Source of the DNA: an uncultured SAR116 cluster alpha proteobacterium | GTDB lineage: Bacteria; Pseudomonadota; Alphaproteobacteria; Puniceispirillales; Marisalimonadaceae | NCBI GenBank assembly: GCA_902593735.1 | Contig: CACJJL010000001.1 | Location: 1 to 64,000, forward strand | Length of the DNA stretch: 64,000 nucleotides | Direction: 5' to 3' | Shown here: piece by piece, positions 36,800 to 44,970 of the stretch | Layout of the letters: every line of letters begins with the position of its first letter | Position numbering within the stretch: position 1 is the stretch's first letter | Made by a program: the position numbers and the translations under genes | Notes under the pieces: generated by a model | Database searches by the model: none | Told to the model about the DNA's origin: nothing | The model's input: only the letters and a program-made list of their open reading frames with translations

Positions 36800-37675
36800 A
36801 TGAATAAAGGTATTGTTTTAGCTGGTGGACTAGGAACTAGACTCTACCCTGCTACTAAAGTTATAAGCAAACAGTTACTTCCTCTTTATGACAAGCCAAT
36901 GATTTATTATCCTATATCAGTTTTGTTGTTAGCTAATATAAGAGATATTTTAATTATAAGTGATCCCTATAATTTAAAATCTTTTAAAAATTTGTTAGGT
37001 GATGGGAATGATCTCGGTATTAAATTTTCCTATGAAGTTCAGCAAGAACCAGATGGTATTGCTTCCGCATTTCTAATAGGTGAAAGTTTTATAGGTAACT
37101 CTAATGTATGTCTAATACTTGGAGATAATTTATTTTTTGGTCCTGGTTTTAGTAGTATTCTTCAAGAGGTATCTTCTAACGTTGTTGGCGCAAATTTATT
37201 TGCTTACGAGGTTAGAGATCCTGAAAGATTTGGAGTAGTTGATATTGGAAAAAGTGGAGAGATAAATAATATTTATGAAAAACCGATTAAGCCAAAATCA
37301 AATTTAGCTATAACTGGTCTATATTTTTATGATAATAGCATTATAGAGGTGACAAAAAATACTAAGATTTCAAAAAGAGGAGAAAGAGAAATTACAAGTA
37401 TAAATAATTTTTATTTAAAGACTAATAATATTAAGGTCAAAACTCTAGGAAGAGGTTTTACATGGTTAGATACTGGTACACATGACTCTTTTTTGATCGC
37501 ATCGCAATTTATTCAAATGTTAATAAAACAACAAGGTCTTCAAATTGCTTGTTTGGAAGAAATTGCTTGGAGACAAGGCTGGATAAGTGATGAAAAGCTT
37601 GAAGAACACAGCTCTTATTATAATAATAATGATTATGGACGCTATCTAAAAAAAATACTAGTTTCTCAAAAATAG
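36800..37675 (+). CDS. rfbA: Glucose-1-phosphate thymidylyltransferase
   Basis: A 291-residue nucleotidyltransferase making dTDP-glucose. The substrate motif is GIVLAGGLGTRLYPAT, with the Lys of KQLLPLYDKPMIYYPIS. LGDNLFFGPGF and RGFTWLDTGTHDSFL are standard RfbA/RmlA blocks. It follows rfbB by 16 bases. The pair supplies the common intermediate for every dTDP-deoxysugar encoded further on. Confidence 0.96.
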   Translation: MNKGIVLAGGLGTRLYPATKVISKQLLPLYDKPMIYYPISVLLLANIRDILIISDPYNLKSFKNLLGDGNDLGIKFSYEVQQEPDGIASAFLIGESFIGNSNVCLILGDNLFFGPGFSSILQEVSSNVVGANLFAYEVRDPERFGVVDIGKSGEINNIYEKPIKPKSNLAITGLYFYDNSIIEVTKNTKISKRGEREITSINNFYLKTNNIKVKTLGRGFTWLDTGTHDSFLIASQFIQMLIKQQGLQIACLEEIAWRQGWISDEKLEEHSSYYNNNDYGRYLKKILVSQK

Positions 37676-37740
37676 TGTTGAATGATAAGATTAAATATTA
37701 TTTAACTGCTTAAATAATTATTTTTTTAAAGGGGTTAATT

Positions 37741-38955
37741 TTGAATTCTTGTAGAGTATGTGGAAATAATTTAGAGGAATTTATTAATTTTGGAATGATG
37801 CCCATAGCTAATTCATTCAAAAAATCAATACAAATTAGTGAGTATAAATTTCCCATGTCGGTTGGTTTTTGTAAAAATTGTATGACTGTTCAATTAATAC
37901 ATCAACCTGACCCTAAGAAGATGTTTCATGAAAACTACGCTTTTTTTTCGTCAACATCCTCTTATATGAAAAAACATTTTTATGAATTTGCTAATAAATT
38001 AATTGAAGATCGTAATTTAAATAATAAATCTTTTGTAGTTGAAATTGGGTGTAATGATGGAATTTTATTAGAAAATTTTTTAGAAAAAAAAATAAAATCG
38101 TTAGGTATTGAGCCCTCTCAAAATGTTGCACAAATAGCTAAAAAAAAAGGTATAAACGTAATTAATGATTTTTTTAATGATAATGTGATTGACAAAATTC
38201 TTACTACATTTAATAAAGCAGATGTTATTGTTAGTGCTAATGTAATTTGTCATATTCCAGATATTAACATTATTTTTTCTTGTGTAAAAAAATTATTGGC
38301 GGATGATGGTGTTTTTATTTTTGAAGACCCATATCTACTTGATATAATGAATAAAAACTCTTTTGATCAAATTTACGATGAACATGTATTCTTTTTTTCT
38401 GCGATGTCTATTTCTTATATAGCCAAAAAAAATGGTTTAGATTTAATATCTTTAGAACCTCAAAAAACTCATGGTGGTTCTATGCGATATTCAATTGGAC
38501 ACAAAAACATTAATAAAATAGACAAATCTGTTTCCAAACAAATTTCTTTAGAAAAAGATAGGGGACTACATTTAATTAAGTCGTATTACGATTTTGAAGT
38601 TAATGTTATGAAAATTAAGTTAGATTTAATAAAATTACTAAAAAAAATTAAATCAGACAAAAAAACTGTTGTTGGTTATGCTGCTACTTCGAAAAGTACT
38701 ACATTAATAAATTTTTTCGGAATAAGTTCGGATCTTTTACCAGTTATTTTTGATACAACTCCAAGTAAACACAATACATACTCTCCAGGTGCCAATATTC
38801 CGATTTTACCTTATTCTATGTTTCATAAAAGTGATCCTGCTTATGTTTTACTTTTTGCATGGAATCATTCTGAAGAAATTATGAAAAAAGAAGCAAATTT
38901 TATGAAAGAAAATAGAAAATGGATCCTATACGTACCAGAAGTAAAAATGATTTAA
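37741..38955 (+). CDS. Sugar C-methyltransferase (TylCIII/NovU-like, zinc N-domain)
   Basis: A 404-residue protein with three parts. An N-terminal zinc-binding domain has CRVCG and FCKNCM, four cysteines in two pairs. A central SAM domain has VVEIGCNDGILLENFL and SANVICHIPD. A C-terminal domain has GYAATSKSTTLINFFG and SPGANIPIL. This arrangement is that of NDP-4-ketosugar C-methyltransferases such as TylCIII, EvaC and NovU, which add a branch methyl at C3 or C5. The start is a TTG with AGGGG before it. With the RmlB product available next door, a branched dTDP-6-deoxysugar is predicted; the exact carbon is unknown. Confidence 0.82.
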   Translation: MNSCRVCGNNLEEFINFGMMPIANSFKKSIQISEYKFPMSVGFCKNCMTVQLIHQPDPKKMFHENYAFFSSTSSYMKKHFYEFANKLIEDRNLNNKSFVVEIGCNDGILLENFLEKKIKSLGIEPSQNVAQIAKKKGINVINDFFNDNVIDKILTTFNKADVIVSANVICHIPDINIIFSCVKKLLADDGVFIFEDPYLLDIMNKNSFDQIYDEHVFFFSAMSISYIAKKNGLDLISLEPQKTHGGSMRYSIGHKNINKIDKSVSKQISLEKDRGLHLIKSYYDFEVNVMKIKLDLIKLLKKIKSDKKTVVGYAATSKSTTLINFFGISSDLLPVIFDTTPSKHNTYSPGANIPILPYSMFHKSDPAYVLLFAWNHSEEIMKKEANFMKENRKWILYVPEVKMI

Positions 38956-40055
38956 AACCTATATATTGTTCCAATCCACTGGAAGAAAATAAGAATTTAG
39001 GCGTAGAAATAGAAAAAAGTATTCTTAAAGTCATAAGAAGTGGGAATTATATTCTAGGTAAAAATGTTGAGCATCTCGAAGAATATTTTGCAAGATATAT
39101 TGGTAGTCCATATTGTATTGCTGTTGCAAATGGGACTGACGCATTATCATTATCACTTACAGCAATGGGAATTGGGAAAAAAGATGAAGTTATAACAGTA
39201 TCTCATACTGCTATTGCAACGATCGCAGGAATTGAGATAACAGGTGCAAAAGCGGTCTTAGTAGACATTAATAAAACTAATTTTACTATTGATACCTCCA
39301 AAATTGAAGCTGCAATTACTAGCAGAACAAAAGCAATTGTAGTTGTTCATTTATATGGCCATGCAGCACAGATAAAAAAAATTAAGTTTTTATGTGAAAA
39401 GCATAATTTGAAGTTAATTGAAGACGTATCCCAAGCACATGGTGCTAAATATGAGGGGAAATTTCTAGGTTCAATAGGTGATGTAGGTTGCTTCAGCTGC
39501 TATCCTACAAAAAATCTTGGTGCTTGTGGAGATGCTGGCTTGATAACTACAAAGACTAAAAATTTGAGTAACAAAATAAAAATGTTAAGACAATATGGTT
39601 GGGTTAATAGGGTAAGCCAAATTGCAGGTCAAAATTCCAGAATGGATGAAATTCAAGCAGCTATTTTAATAATAAAGCTTAAAAAATTAAAAGAACATAA
39701 TTTTGATCGAAATAAAATAGCAAATTTTTATAGAAATAATTTGTCAAAAACACCCTTAGAGCTTCCAATTGAGGAAAGTGGATGCACTCACGTTTATCAT
39801 CAATATGTTGTTAAAACTAAACATAGAGATAAACTCAAATCATTTTTAGAGAAGAGTTTGATTTTTCCAGGAATACATTACTCTCTACCAGTTCACAAAC
39901 ATCCTGCTTATTTAAATAAAATTTTAATATCAGGAAGATTAACTAATACTGAATTAGTTTCAAATCAAATCTTATCATTACCTATATATCCTGGCTTAGA
40001 AGAAAAAAAATGTGCTAGGGTAGTAAATGAAATTTATAAATTTTTTGGAATGTAA
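38919..40055 (+). CDS. DegT/DnrJ/EryC1/StrS-family sugar aminotransferase
   Basis: A 378-residue PLP-dependent aminotransferase acting on nucleotide ketosugars. AVANGTDALSLSL holds the phosphate-binding region. LIEDVSQAHGAKYEGK is followed by the PLP Lys in SCYPTKNLGACGDAG. QNSRMDEIQAAIL and YHQYVVKTKHR are standard family blocks. Its start lies 37 bases inside the C-methyltransferase gene. Together with the FdtA-like isomerase two genes later it resembles FdtB/QdtB, which make 3-amino-3,6-dideoxyhexoses. The 3-amino position is inferred from that pairing. Confidence 0.9.
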   Translation: MDPIRTRSKNDLKPIYCSNPLEENKNLGVEIEKSILKVIRSGNYILGKNVEHLEEYFARYIGSPYCIAVANGTDALSLSLTAMGIGKKDEVITVSHTAIATIAGIEITGAKAVLVDINKTNFTIDTSKIEAAITSRTKAIVVVHLYGHAAQIKKIKFLCEKHNLKLIEDVSQAHGAKYEGKFLGSIGDVGCFSCYPTKNLGACGDAGLITTKTKNLSNKIKMLRQYGWVNRVSQIAGQNSRMDEIQAAILIIKLKKLKEHNFDRNKIANFYRNNLSKTPLELPIEESGCTHVYHQYVVKTKHRDKLKSFLEKSLIFPGIHYSLPVHKHPAYLNKILISGRLTNTELVSNQILSLPIYPGLEEKKCARVVNEIYKFFGM

Positions 40056-40057
40056 TA

Positions 40058-40609
40058 ATGATTTTCTTTCCCACTGAATTTAAAGGTATAACACTTATTA
40101 AAACTGATTTTTATAATGATCAACGAGGAAAATTTGGAGAAATATTCCGTAAGGATCTATATTACAAAAAAGAGATAAAAGTTAATTTTCTTCAAGACAA
40201 TTTTTCTATTTCAAATAAAAATTGTTTGCGGGGATTACATTATAGAAAATTTAAACCTCAAGCTCAATTATTAACCATATTGAAAGGAGAAATTTTTGAC
40301 GTAGTGCTTGATCTTAGAAAGGGTTCAGAAACATTTGGGAAATGGTACTCTGTAGAATTATCAGCAGAAGGTAACAATCAAATTTTTATGGATGCTGGTT
40401 TTGCTCACGGCTATTATGTAAAATCTTCAACTGCTGCAATTCATTATAAAGTAAGCGAAATATATGATCCAAAAGATGATCATGGAATTTATTGGAATGA
40501 TCCAAATCTCAATATAAATTGGCCGTCAAATGCACCATTCCTGAAAGAAAGAGACGCTAATTTCCCGTTTTTTAATAATCAAAAAGACACTAATTTTTTA
40601 GAATATTAA
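40058..40609 (+). CDS. rfbC: dTDP-4-dehydrorhamnose 3,5-epimerase
   Basis: A 183-residue cupin-fold epimerase. The catalytic His is in LRGLHYRKF, and the acid/base Tyr region is HYKVSEIYDPKDDHGIYWND. QDNFSISNKN precedes the active site as in RmlC. It converts dTDP-4-keto-6-deoxyglucose to the L-lyxo form, the precursor of L-rhamnose and other L-deoxysugars. Its presence beside the aminotransferase and ketoisomerase suggests two dTDP-sugar branches from one intermediate, or a modified substrate. Confidence 0.92.
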   Translation: MIFFPTEFKGITLIKTDFYNDQRGKFGEIFRKDLYYKKEIKVNFLQDNFSISNKNCLRGLHYRKFKPQAQLLTILKGEIFDVVLDLRKGSETFGKWYSVELSAEGNNQIFMDAGFAHGYYVKSSTAAIHYKVSEIYDPKDDHGIYWNDPNLNINWPSNAPFLKERDANFPFFNNQKDTNFLEY

Positions 40610-40610
40610 T

Positions 40611-40976
40611 ATGGCACATATTATTAAACTACCAATACATAATGACAAAAAAGGTTCTCTTGTAAGTATTGAAAAATGTTTGCCATTTGAAGTTAATAGA
40701 ACTTATTTTATTTATGATATAAAAGCACATGAAAGAGGTGGTCATCGGCATAAAGTCTGTGCACAAGCTCTTGTTGCAATTAGTGGCTCATGTATTGTAA
40801 ATTGCAATAATGGATTAAATAAAAATATTTTTATTATGGACAGTCCTCATAAGGTCTTAATATTAGAACCCAGAGATTGGCACAAAATGTACAAGTTTGG
40901 AAAAAACACAATACTACTAGTCTTAGCTTCACACTACTATGATATCAATGATTATATTTATGAAGATTACCAATGA
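40611..40976 (+). CDS. FdtA/QdtA-like dTDP-4-keto-6-deoxyglucose 3,4-ketoisomerase
   Basis: A 121-residue WxcM/FdtA-type cupin. The conserved opening HNDKKGSLVSIEK leads to IYDIKAHERGGHRHK, whose histidines form the active site. The end DSPHKVLILEPRDWHKMYKF and VLASHYYDINDYIYED is typical of the sugar 3,4-ketoisomerases. These shift the keto group so that a DegT aminotransferase can install a 3-amino group (Fuc3N or Qui3N). The adjacent aminotransferase fits. No Fuc3N/Qui3N N-acyltransferase is present nearby. The stop overlaps the next start as ATGA. Confidence 0.85.
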   Translation: MAHIIKLPIHNDKKGSLVSIEKCLPFEVNRTYFIYDIKAHERGGHRHKVCAQALVAISGSCIVNCNNGLNKNIFIMDSPHKVLILEPRDWHKMYKFGKNTILLVLASHYYDINDYIYEDYQ

Positions 40977-41932
40977 AAATAGTTGTTACGGGAGCGTTAG
41001 GTCATATTGGCTCAAGATTAATAAGAAAACTTCCATTATCATTCCCAAATTCAAATATTATTTTAATAGACAATTTATTAACTCAACGTTATTGCTCATT
41101 ATTTGACTTGCCTAAGGAAGGAAAATTCGCTTTTTTTGAAAAAGACATTGTTAATCAAAATATAAGACATTTGTTTGAAAATAGTTCAGTTGTTATTCAT
41201 CTTGCAGCAATTACTGATGCAACGAGAAGTTTTGAAAATGCATTAGAATTTGAAAATAATAACTTTAAGGCCACTAAAATAATAGCTGACATTTGTTTTG
41301 AAAAAAAAATACCACTTTTAACACTATCATCAACTAGTGTTTATGGATCACAAGAAAAAATTGTTGATGAAAATTGTGAGGTATCAGACTTAAATCCTCA
41401 AAGTCCTTATGCAGAAATAAAGTTAAAAGAAGAAAATCACCTTCGGAAACTTTATGAGAAGCAAGGCTTAATGTTTTCGTCTCTTCGTTTTGGAACAATT
41501 TTTGGGACTTCACCTGGTATGCGTTTCCATACTGCTGTAAATAAATTCTGTTGGCAAGCCGTTTCAGGTTCTCCACTAACTGTTTGGAAAACTGCACTAA
41601 ATCAAAAAAGACCATATCTTGATCTTGACGATGCAGTCAATTCCATTGTGTTTTTTATAAAACAAAATATTTTTAATGGAGAAGTATATAATATAGTGAC
41701 ATGTAACGCTACAGTTAAAGAAATAATTGATTGTATAAGAAATAATATTGAACAATTAGAAATACAATTTGTAGAAAGTAAAATAATGAACCAACTATCT
41801 TACAATGTATCTAACAAAAAGATTAAATCACTGGGATTTAAATTTGAAGGAAACCTTGAGAAAGGGATTTTTGAAACAATTAAATTGATAGAAAATCTTA
41901 ATTTTAAAAATAAATTAGGTTTGTATGAATAA
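40973..41932 (+). CDS. NAD-dependent sugar-nucleotide epimerase/dehydratase family protein
   Basis: A 319-residue extended short-chain dehydrogenase. Nucleotide motif VTGALGHIGSRLIRKL, catalytic residues in LSSTSVYGSQEK and SPYAEIKLKEENHL. The Tyr-x3-Lys is YAEIK. SLRFGTIFGTSPGMRFHTAVN resembles a motif in the paralogue at 62,905-63,840. The substrate is probably a nucleotide ketosugar made by the same operon, but whether it reduces or epimerises cannot be told. It is translationally coupled to the ketoisomerase upstream and overlaps the next gene by 8 bases. Confidence 0.85.
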   Translation: MKIVVTGALGHIGSRLIRKLPLSFPNSNIILIDNLLTQRYCSLFDLPKEGKFAFFEKDIVNQNIRHLFENSSVVIHLAAITDATRSFENALEFENNNFKATKIIADICFEKKIPLLTLSSTSVYGSQEKIVDENCEVSDLNPQSPYAEIKLKEENHLRKLYEKQGLMFSSLRFGTIFGTSPGMRFHTAVNKFCWQAVSGSPLTVWKTALNQKRPYLDLDDAVNSIVFFIKQNIFNGEVYNIVTCNATVKEIIDCIRNNIEQLEIQFVESKIMNQLSYNVSNKKIKSLGFKFEGNLEKGIFETIKLIENLNFKNKLGLYE

Positions 41933-43013
41933 AGTCAAAAACAAATATTTAACTATAATACTTCAAATAAGAGATAAACATGAGTATACTTTTCGATGGC
42001 TTGATTATGCTTATGACCAAAATTGTCCATTTCAAATTTACATAGCAGACGGATCTAGAAATTCTAAAGTTAAAAAATATATCATAAATAAAAATCTTCA
42101 TCATAGATTGAAAATTGAATATAAAAAAACAGATTATGATATTAATTGGAAAACATACTGTTCTAAAATATCATTTGCATTAAATAATATAAAGACTTCA
42201 TATATTCTCATAGCAGACAATGATGATTTTTATAATTTTAAGAATGTTGAAAAGTGTATTCATTATCTAAATCAAAATTCTGATTATGTTTCTTGTGGAG
42301 GAAATACTGTTAATTTTTGTATATTAGATGGTAATGTTCAAGGAAATAAGGTTCAATTTAAAAAGCAAAATAAACAATCGTTTATAAATAATAATTTATT
42401 TGAAAACGTTAAATTATATTTATCTAATGCCAGTGGAGGCCCATATTATTACGTTCATAGAAGAATAATTTATAAAGATGGATGGAGAAAAAATATTAAT
42501 TTAAATTTTTTAAATCCGCGCATGACAGAAATTTTTATGGAATTGTATATTTTATCGTCTGGAAAGGTAAATGTGCTACCTTTAAATTTTTATTATAGAC
42601 AGTATGGTGAGGGAATTGGAAACTCAGTTGGTTTAAGTAATAATTTTATTGAAGAAGTTTTTAGATTTAATTGGTATAATGATGTTAATAATATTTTTGA
42701 TATAATTAGCAAAAAAATTTCTAAGTTAAATAATTCTAAAGTCAATATAATTAAAAGTGAGCTTTTTGATTATTTCAAAGTTTTTTTAAGACCTTGGTTA
42801 ATAAATAGTATTGATTTAACTGGAAAATCATTAGAGGCAAAAAAAGCTAGAAGGTTAATGATAAAAAATGCTATTAAATATGGGTATTTAAATAATGTTT
42901 ATGTTTTTATTAGAGCAATAAAATCTAATCTTATTCAATTTTTTTTCAGTGGAAAAAAAGGAATCGACGATATTAAAATATTATCAGAATTTTTAAAAAA
43001 TCATAAAAATTGA
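41925..43013 (+). CDS. TIGR00180-type glycosyltransferase domain protein
   Basis: A 362-residue protein with a GT-A-like N-terminal domain. It opens YLTIILQIRDKHEYTFRWLDY and carries IYIADGS, SYILIADNDDFYNF (the DxD-like acidic cluster) and SASG-type loops; YYYVHRRIIYKDGW follows. This layout matches the TIGR00180 group found in polysaccharide loci. Unlike GT2 enzymes it starts with a longer strand and has DNDD in place of a simple DxD. It overlaps the previous gene by 8 bases. The sugar added is unknown. Confidence 0.75.
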   Translation: MNKVKNKYLTIILQIRDKHEYTFRWLDYAYDQNCPFQIYIADGSRNSKVKKYIINKNLHHRLKIEYKKTDYDINWKTYCSKISFALNNIKTSYILIADNDDFYNFKNVEKCIHYLNQNSDYVSCGGNTVNFCILDGNVQGNKVQFKKQNKQSFINNNLFENVKLYLSNASGGPYYYVHRRIIYKDGWRKNINLNFLNPRMTEIFMELYILSSGKVNVLPLNFYYRQYGEGIGNSVGLSNNFIEEVFRFNWYNDVNNIFDIISKKISKLNNSKVNIIKSELFDYFKVFLRPWLINSIDLTGKSLEAKKARRLMIKNAIKYGYLNNVYVFIRAIKSNLIQFFFSGKKGIDDIKILSEFLKNHKN

Positions 43014-43763
43014 ATGAAAATGAATAAACAAAAAACAATTTTGATCTCAGGCGGGGAAGGTGAATTAGCTAGAGCAATTTTAAAACACAATAAAAAACTT
43101 AAAATTTTAGCTCCAAAGAAACAAGATTTAAATATTCTGTGTCTTAAACAGTTGAGAGAATATTTAAAAGATAATAAGCCAGATATTTTTTTACATGCAG
43201 CCGCTTTTACAAGACCAATGTTAAATCATCAAAAATACCCACAAAAAAGCATTGAAACAAACATAATCGGCACTTCAAACATAGTTATGGAATGCATTAG
43301 ACATAAAATAAAGTTAGTATACATTTCAACAGACTATGTTTATCCAGGATTAAAAGGAAATTATAATGAAGAAGACGCTCTAAATCCATTTATAGGTAAT
43401 AGAGATGGAATAAATAAATACGCTTGGTCTAAATTAGGAGGTGAGTGTGCAGTGCGGATTTATGATAATTCTTTGATAATTAGGTTATGCATGTCAAAAA
43501 AACCATTTCCTCATAATCAAGCTCCAAGTGATGTAATTAAAAGTTATATTTATTCTGATAAAGCTGCAGAAATAATTTTAAAAGTAATAAACTTGAAAGG
43601 AATACTAAATGTTGGTGGAATAAGACAGTCAATTTATCATTTTGCACTAAAAGATAATCCTGAAATTAAAGAAATTAGCAGGCACGATATTAAAGATATT
43701 CTTATGGCACCAGATACGTCTATGGATCTAACTAAACTTAAAAAATTGATGAAAGAAAATTAA
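43014..43763 (+). CDS. RmlD-like NAD(P)-dependent sugar reductase
   Basis: A 249-residue short-chain dehydrogenase resembling dTDP-4-dehydrorhamnose reductase. The nucleotide motif is reduced to LISGGEGELARAIL. DKQDLNI-like KQDLNILCLKQ, then LHAAAFTRP, and the catalytic residues in YISTDYVYPGLKG and NKYAWSKLGGECAV follow RmlD. It is about 40 residues shorter than typical RmlD (near 290-300). It starts directly after the stop of the glycosyltransferase gene. The likely role is the final 4-keto reduction of a dTDP-deoxysugar made by the operon. Confidence 0.82.
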   Translation: MKMNKQKTILISGGEGELARAILKHNKKLKILAPKKQDLNILCLKQLREYLKDNKPDIFLHAAAFTRPMLNHQKYPQKSIETNIIGTSNIVMECIRHKIKLVYISTDYVYPGLKGNYNEEDALNPFIGNRDGINKYAWSKLGGECAVRIYDNSLIIRLCMSKKPFPHNQAPSDVIKSYIYSDKAAEIILKVINLKGILNVGGIRQSIYHFALKDNPEIKEISRHDIKDILMAPDTSMDLTKLKKLMKEN

Positions 43764-43774
43764 GGTAAGTATTT

Positions 43775-44824
43775 ATGGAGATTTTATGTCTTTCTTTATC
43801 AGCATTTGAAAAAATTGGAGGTATTCAGACATATAATCAATTTTTTTATAGAGCTCTTGATGAAAATAAAATTACCTATAAAGTAATTTCCTTACATGAC
43901 AAGATATCTCCAAAAGAAAACATTTACGTTTGTAATTCCAATTTTTTAAAGTTTATATATTTAATTTTAAAATTTTATAAACGCAAAAATATCATTGTTT
44001 GGCAGCACGTTTCTTTGACTATTTTTTTACCAATTTTGAAAGCTTTTGGAATGAAATCAAAAAATATTGTTACACTCTTTGGTACAGAAGTGTGGGGCAA
44101 AAACGTGTCAATTTTAAAAAAATTTGGTTTAAAACATAATGACTCTTATTGGTGCATCAGTAATTTTACAGCAAAAAAGATATCTTCTAAATTTAAAATA
44201 ACTAAGGATAAAATAAAGATCTTACCATGTTGCATTCAAATTCCAACTAAAGTTCTAAAGGAAAAAAATCCATATAAAAATAAATTAAATATTCTTACAA
44301 TATTAAGATTAGACAAATCAGGAAAGTTGAATGCTATTTTTGAGATATTAAAAGTAATGAAATTTCTACGCCAAGAATTTGAAGATCTTCATTTTACAAT
44401 TTTAGGTGATGGGAATTATAAAAAACAGATTTATAATATTATAAAAAAAAATAATCTTCAGGATAAAGTTTCTCTTCTTGGATATAAGAAAAACACAAAG
44501 CCATTTTTACAGCATTGTGATGTTTTTACCTTAACAAGTCCTCTTGAGGGATTTGGTATTGTTTATCTAGAGGCAATGTTATATAAAAAAGCTTGTATTG
44601 CATCAAATGGATGTGGTTCTGAAGATGTAGTTTTAAATAAAAAAACTGGCTATTCAACAAAACTTAATGATAGCTATCAACTGGCAAATGTAATTAGAAA
44701 AATTTTGATTGATAAAAAACACTCAAGAAAATTAGGATTAAACGGTTACAATCATTTGTTACAAAATTTTTCATTTAAAAAATTCAAAGAAAATCAGATG
44801 AGATTATTAAAAAGTCAATTTTAA
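43775..44824 (+). CDS. Glycosyltransferase family 4 protein
   Basis: A 349-residue GT-B enzyme. The N-terminal glycine-rich entry is SAFEKIGGIQTYNQFF. The C-terminal domain has NILTILRLDKSGKLNAIFEIL and the GT4 signature SPLEGFGIVYLEAMLYKK. The middle VTLFGTEVWGKNVS is common in capsule glycosyltransferases. It lies at the end of the dTDP-sugar operon, so a deoxysugar transferase role is plausible. AAGG precedes the ATG. Confidence 0.87.
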   Translation: MEILCLSLSAFEKIGGIQTYNQFFYRALDENKITYKVISLHDKISPKENIYVCNSNFLKFIYLILKFYKRKNIIVWQHVSLTIFLPILKAFGMKSKNIVTLFGTEVWGKNVSILKKFGLKHNDSYWCISNFTAKKISSKFKITKDKIKILPCCIQIPTKVLKEKNPYKNKLNILTILRLDKSGKLNAIFEILKVMKFLRQEFEDLHFTILGDGNYKKQIYNIIKKNNLQDKVSLLGYKKNTKPFLQHCDVFTLTSPLEGFGIVYLEAMLYKKACIASNGCGSEDVVLNKKTGYSTKLNDSYQLANVIRKILIDKKHSRKLGLNGYNHLLQNFSFKKFKENQMRLLKSQF

Positions 44825-44970
44825 CTATGAAATAAAACTAAATATTTTTACAGTTAATAAATTTTTTTAAGATACTAAAAAAAAATTAGAGAACCTTATT
44901 AGAACTTTTGACACATAGCATAATATCATGGGATTAATTAAAGATATAAGTTATATTGAAAGTAAAAAAA

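Noticed and set aside
44907-44926. TTGACA followed by TAATAT as a promoter before the propeller gene.
   Set aside because: The boxes are only 8 bases apart, far from the 16-18 needed.
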